From: Dehalococcoidia bacterium
GTDB taxonomy: Bacteria > Chloroflexota > Dehalococcoidia > UBA2979
Length of the DNA: 12,932 nt
NCBI GenBank assembly: GCA_004297315.1
Contig: SCTU01000283.1
Coordinates: forward strand, 1-12,932
Direction of reading: 5' to 3'
Within the stretch, counting starts at the first letter, position 1. Every line of letters starts with the position of its first letter. The position numbers and the translations under genes were made by a program. The notes under the pieces are model-generated. The model was not told the origin of the DNA. It saw only the letters and a list, made by a program, of their open reading frames with translations, and made no database searches. This document shows, piece by piece, positions 11,584-12,932 of the stretch.

Positions 11584-12915
11584 GTGCGCGTCCTCTCGCT
11601 GAGCCACCGCCTCCAGCACCGTCAGGTGGACAACCACACGGTCCTGAACGCGCCCAATCTCGCCGACTACGAGGCGATCGTCCTCGACATCGCCGGCACC
11701 GCCGAGGTCGTCCGCCGCGCCGCGGTGGGCGAGGGCAACTTGCTGACGTACGCGGACGCTCCCGTGGTGAACGGCGACGGCGCGGATGGCGGGATGTCAC
11801 TTGCCGCGCTGCTGGACCGTCGCCGCGAGGAGTTCGCGCGCGCCCTCGATCGCGGCGCGATCGTCGTCGTGTTCCTCGCGCCGCAGTCACGGATCACCGG
11901 CGTGATCGAGAAGCAGGGGCTGGACCGCTACTTCCTCCTCCCCGCCCCGCTTGGCATGGCGTGGGACACCTCGACCGTCCGCGCCTCCGAAGGCAGCCAG
12001 GGCGCCGTGGTCGACCACGCCCATCCCTTTGTGCGCGTCTACGAGACCTACGCGAAGCAGATGCTCTACCGCGCCGCGCTGGACGACCGCGCGCCCGGCT
12101 TCGGCGCCCATGCGCACGTCTTCCTGCGTTCCGCCGGAGGCTCCGCGATCGGCGTCGAGGTGCGCGTCTCGCAGGGCCGCCTCGTCTTCATGCCGACGCC
12201 GCAGAACCCCGACTCCGACTGGCTCCCACCGCTCGAGGGCCAGGCGATGGTCGACGCCTTCGCCGACGCCCTCGCCCTGGCCGATGACGACGTGCCGCCG
12301 TGGGGCAGCGAAATGCCCGTCCCGGGGCTGGACGCTCAGGAAGCGCGCGTCCGCGAACTCGTCGCCGCCGTTGAGCAGGCCGAGGAGGCCCGCGCCCAGG
12401 CGCAGCGGATCGCGAAGAGCCTTTCCCGCGTCCGCCAGGTGCTCTGGGCCGGCAGCGAGGCCGCCCTAGGCGACGCTGCCGCGGCCTGCGCCCTCACCCT
12501 CGGCTTCGAGGTGGCGGAGTCGGAAGCCGGCGAGCCGCTCTGGCTCGACGGTGACCGCTCCATCGAGGTGGTCGTCGCCTCCGACGAGGGCGCGGTGGAG
12601 ATGGGCCCGCACTACCGGCTGCGGCAACGGCTGGAGGCGATCATCGCGTCCCGGGCGGTCGCGCCCCGCGGAGTGATCGTCGTGAATGGCCAGCGCCTCA
12701 CCCGTCCGGACGAGCGCGCGCGCGAGGTCTCCGATGCGCTACGGGTGGCATCGGAGTCGGTCGGGTACGCGCTCCTGACGTCACGCTCGCTGTACCGCTG
12801 CGCGCTGGCCGCCCTCGAGGGCGCGCCGCAGGAGCGACTGGAGGCAATCCGCGCACGGATCGCCTCGACGAACGGCCTGGTCGAACTCGATGACCTGCTG
12901 GGCGAGGGCGGCTAG
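11584..12915 (+). CDS. Uncharacterised protein with C-terminal restriction-endonuclease-like domain
   Basis: I do not recognise a named family for this 443-aa protein. The first 245 residues look like an alpha/beta domain (LADYEAIVLDIAG at about 26-38, AIVVVFLAPQSR at 92-103, VRVSQGRLVFMPTPQNP at about 193-209), perhaps a nucleotide- or ligand-sensing fold. An Ala/Glu/Arg-rich segment (about 250-290) may form a coiled coil. The C-terminal part (about 285-413) follows the plan of a PD-(D/E)xK-like domain: a helix leading to LGFEVAE, a strand SIEVVVAS, a helix LRQRLEAIIASR, the strand GVIVVNGQRLT and a final YALLTSRSLYRCALA. In related domains the second strand carries E-x-K; here no Lys is present, so it may be inactive. 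The GTG start has GGAG 6 nt upstream. No signal peptide or transmembrane segment is evident. It is divergent from ffs, and nothing beyond it is visible in the last 17 bases. Confidence 0.78.
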   Translation: MRVLSLSHRLQHRQVDNHTVLNAPNLADYEAIVLDIAGTAEVVRRAAVGEGNLLTYADAPVVNGDGADGGMSLAALLDRRREEFARALDRGAIVVVFLAPQSRITGVIEKQGLDRYFLLPAPLGMAWDTSTVRASEGSQGAVVDHAHPFVRVYETYAKQMLYRAALDDRAPGFGAHAHVFLRSAGGSAIGVEVRVSQGRLVFMPTPQNPDSDWLPPLEGQAMVDAFADALALADDDVPPWGSEMPVPGLDAQEARVRELVAAVEQAEEARAQAQRIAKSLSRVRQVLWAGSEAALGDAAAACALTLGFEVAESEAGEPLWLDGDRSIEVVVASDEGAVEMGPHYRLRQRLEAIIASRAVAPRGVIVVNGQRLTRPDERAREVSDALRVASESVGYALLTSRSLYRCALAALEGAPQERLEAIRARIASTNGLVELDDLLGEGG

Positions 12916-12932
12916 ACCAGCGGCCGGTCGAC

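Noticed and set aside
1..12932. CRISPR arrays, insertion sequences, tRNAs, phage or toxin-antitoxin genes
   Set aside because: I saw no spaced direct repeats, transposase motifs, tRNA-like folds or conserved TA pairs on either strand by eye.

Overview
This is chromosomal housekeeping DNA from a very GC-rich bacterium with strong third-position G/C bias. No mobile element, CRISPR array, tRNA or phage gene is visible. The long Bacillus-type SRP RNA (with Alu domain), the rnc-smc pair, the DinG helicase with an N-terminal exonuclease domain, and the overall protein style suggest Chloroflexota (a Dehalococcoidia/Tepidiformia- or Thermomicrobia-like lineage). That placement is an inference and not firm below phylum. 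Because of the high GC content, many long open frames antisense to real genes are artefacts.

Layout. (1) 1-2632, minus strand: a sigma70-type promoter (TTGACA, 17 bp, TAGGAT) drives rnc (RNase III) and then smc, which abuts it with no gap and runs off the left edge within the hinge. (2) 2636-4567, plus strand: divergent from rnc, cca (tRNA nucleotidyltransferase) is followed by a small Cys-rich PHD/RING-like zinc-finger protein and a small two-helix membrane protein, with junctions of +2 and -4 nt. (3) 8779-4581, minus strand: a promoter, then a PHP-domain metal-dependent phosphoesterase (apparently starting at CTG), a DinG-type exonuclease-helicase with four candidate Fe-S cysteines, and a GNAT acetyltransferase. 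(4) 11504-8800, minus strand: ffs (about 270-nt SRP RNA), rsmA (16S rRNA dimethyltransferase), ispE (isoprenoid precursor kinase) and a four-helix membrane protein, tightly packed or overlapping. (5) 11584-12915, plus strand: divergent from ffs, a 443-aa protein whose C-terminal half resembles a restriction-endonuclease-like fold but seems to lack the catalytic lysine.

The genes are mostly RNA processing and translation (rnc, cca, ffs, rsmA), chromosome maintenance (smc, dinG) and isoprenoid synthesis (ispE). I found no clear new multi-gene system. The points most worth following up are an RNase III with one of its four metal ligands replaced by Arg, together with a leader hairpin at its own promoter; the probable CTG start of the PHP gene behind a perfect Shine-Dalgarno; the bacterial PHD/RING-like protein paired with a membrane protein; the exonuclease-DinG with an apparent Fe-S cluster; the ffs-rsmA linkage without a terminator; and the orphan REase-like protein.
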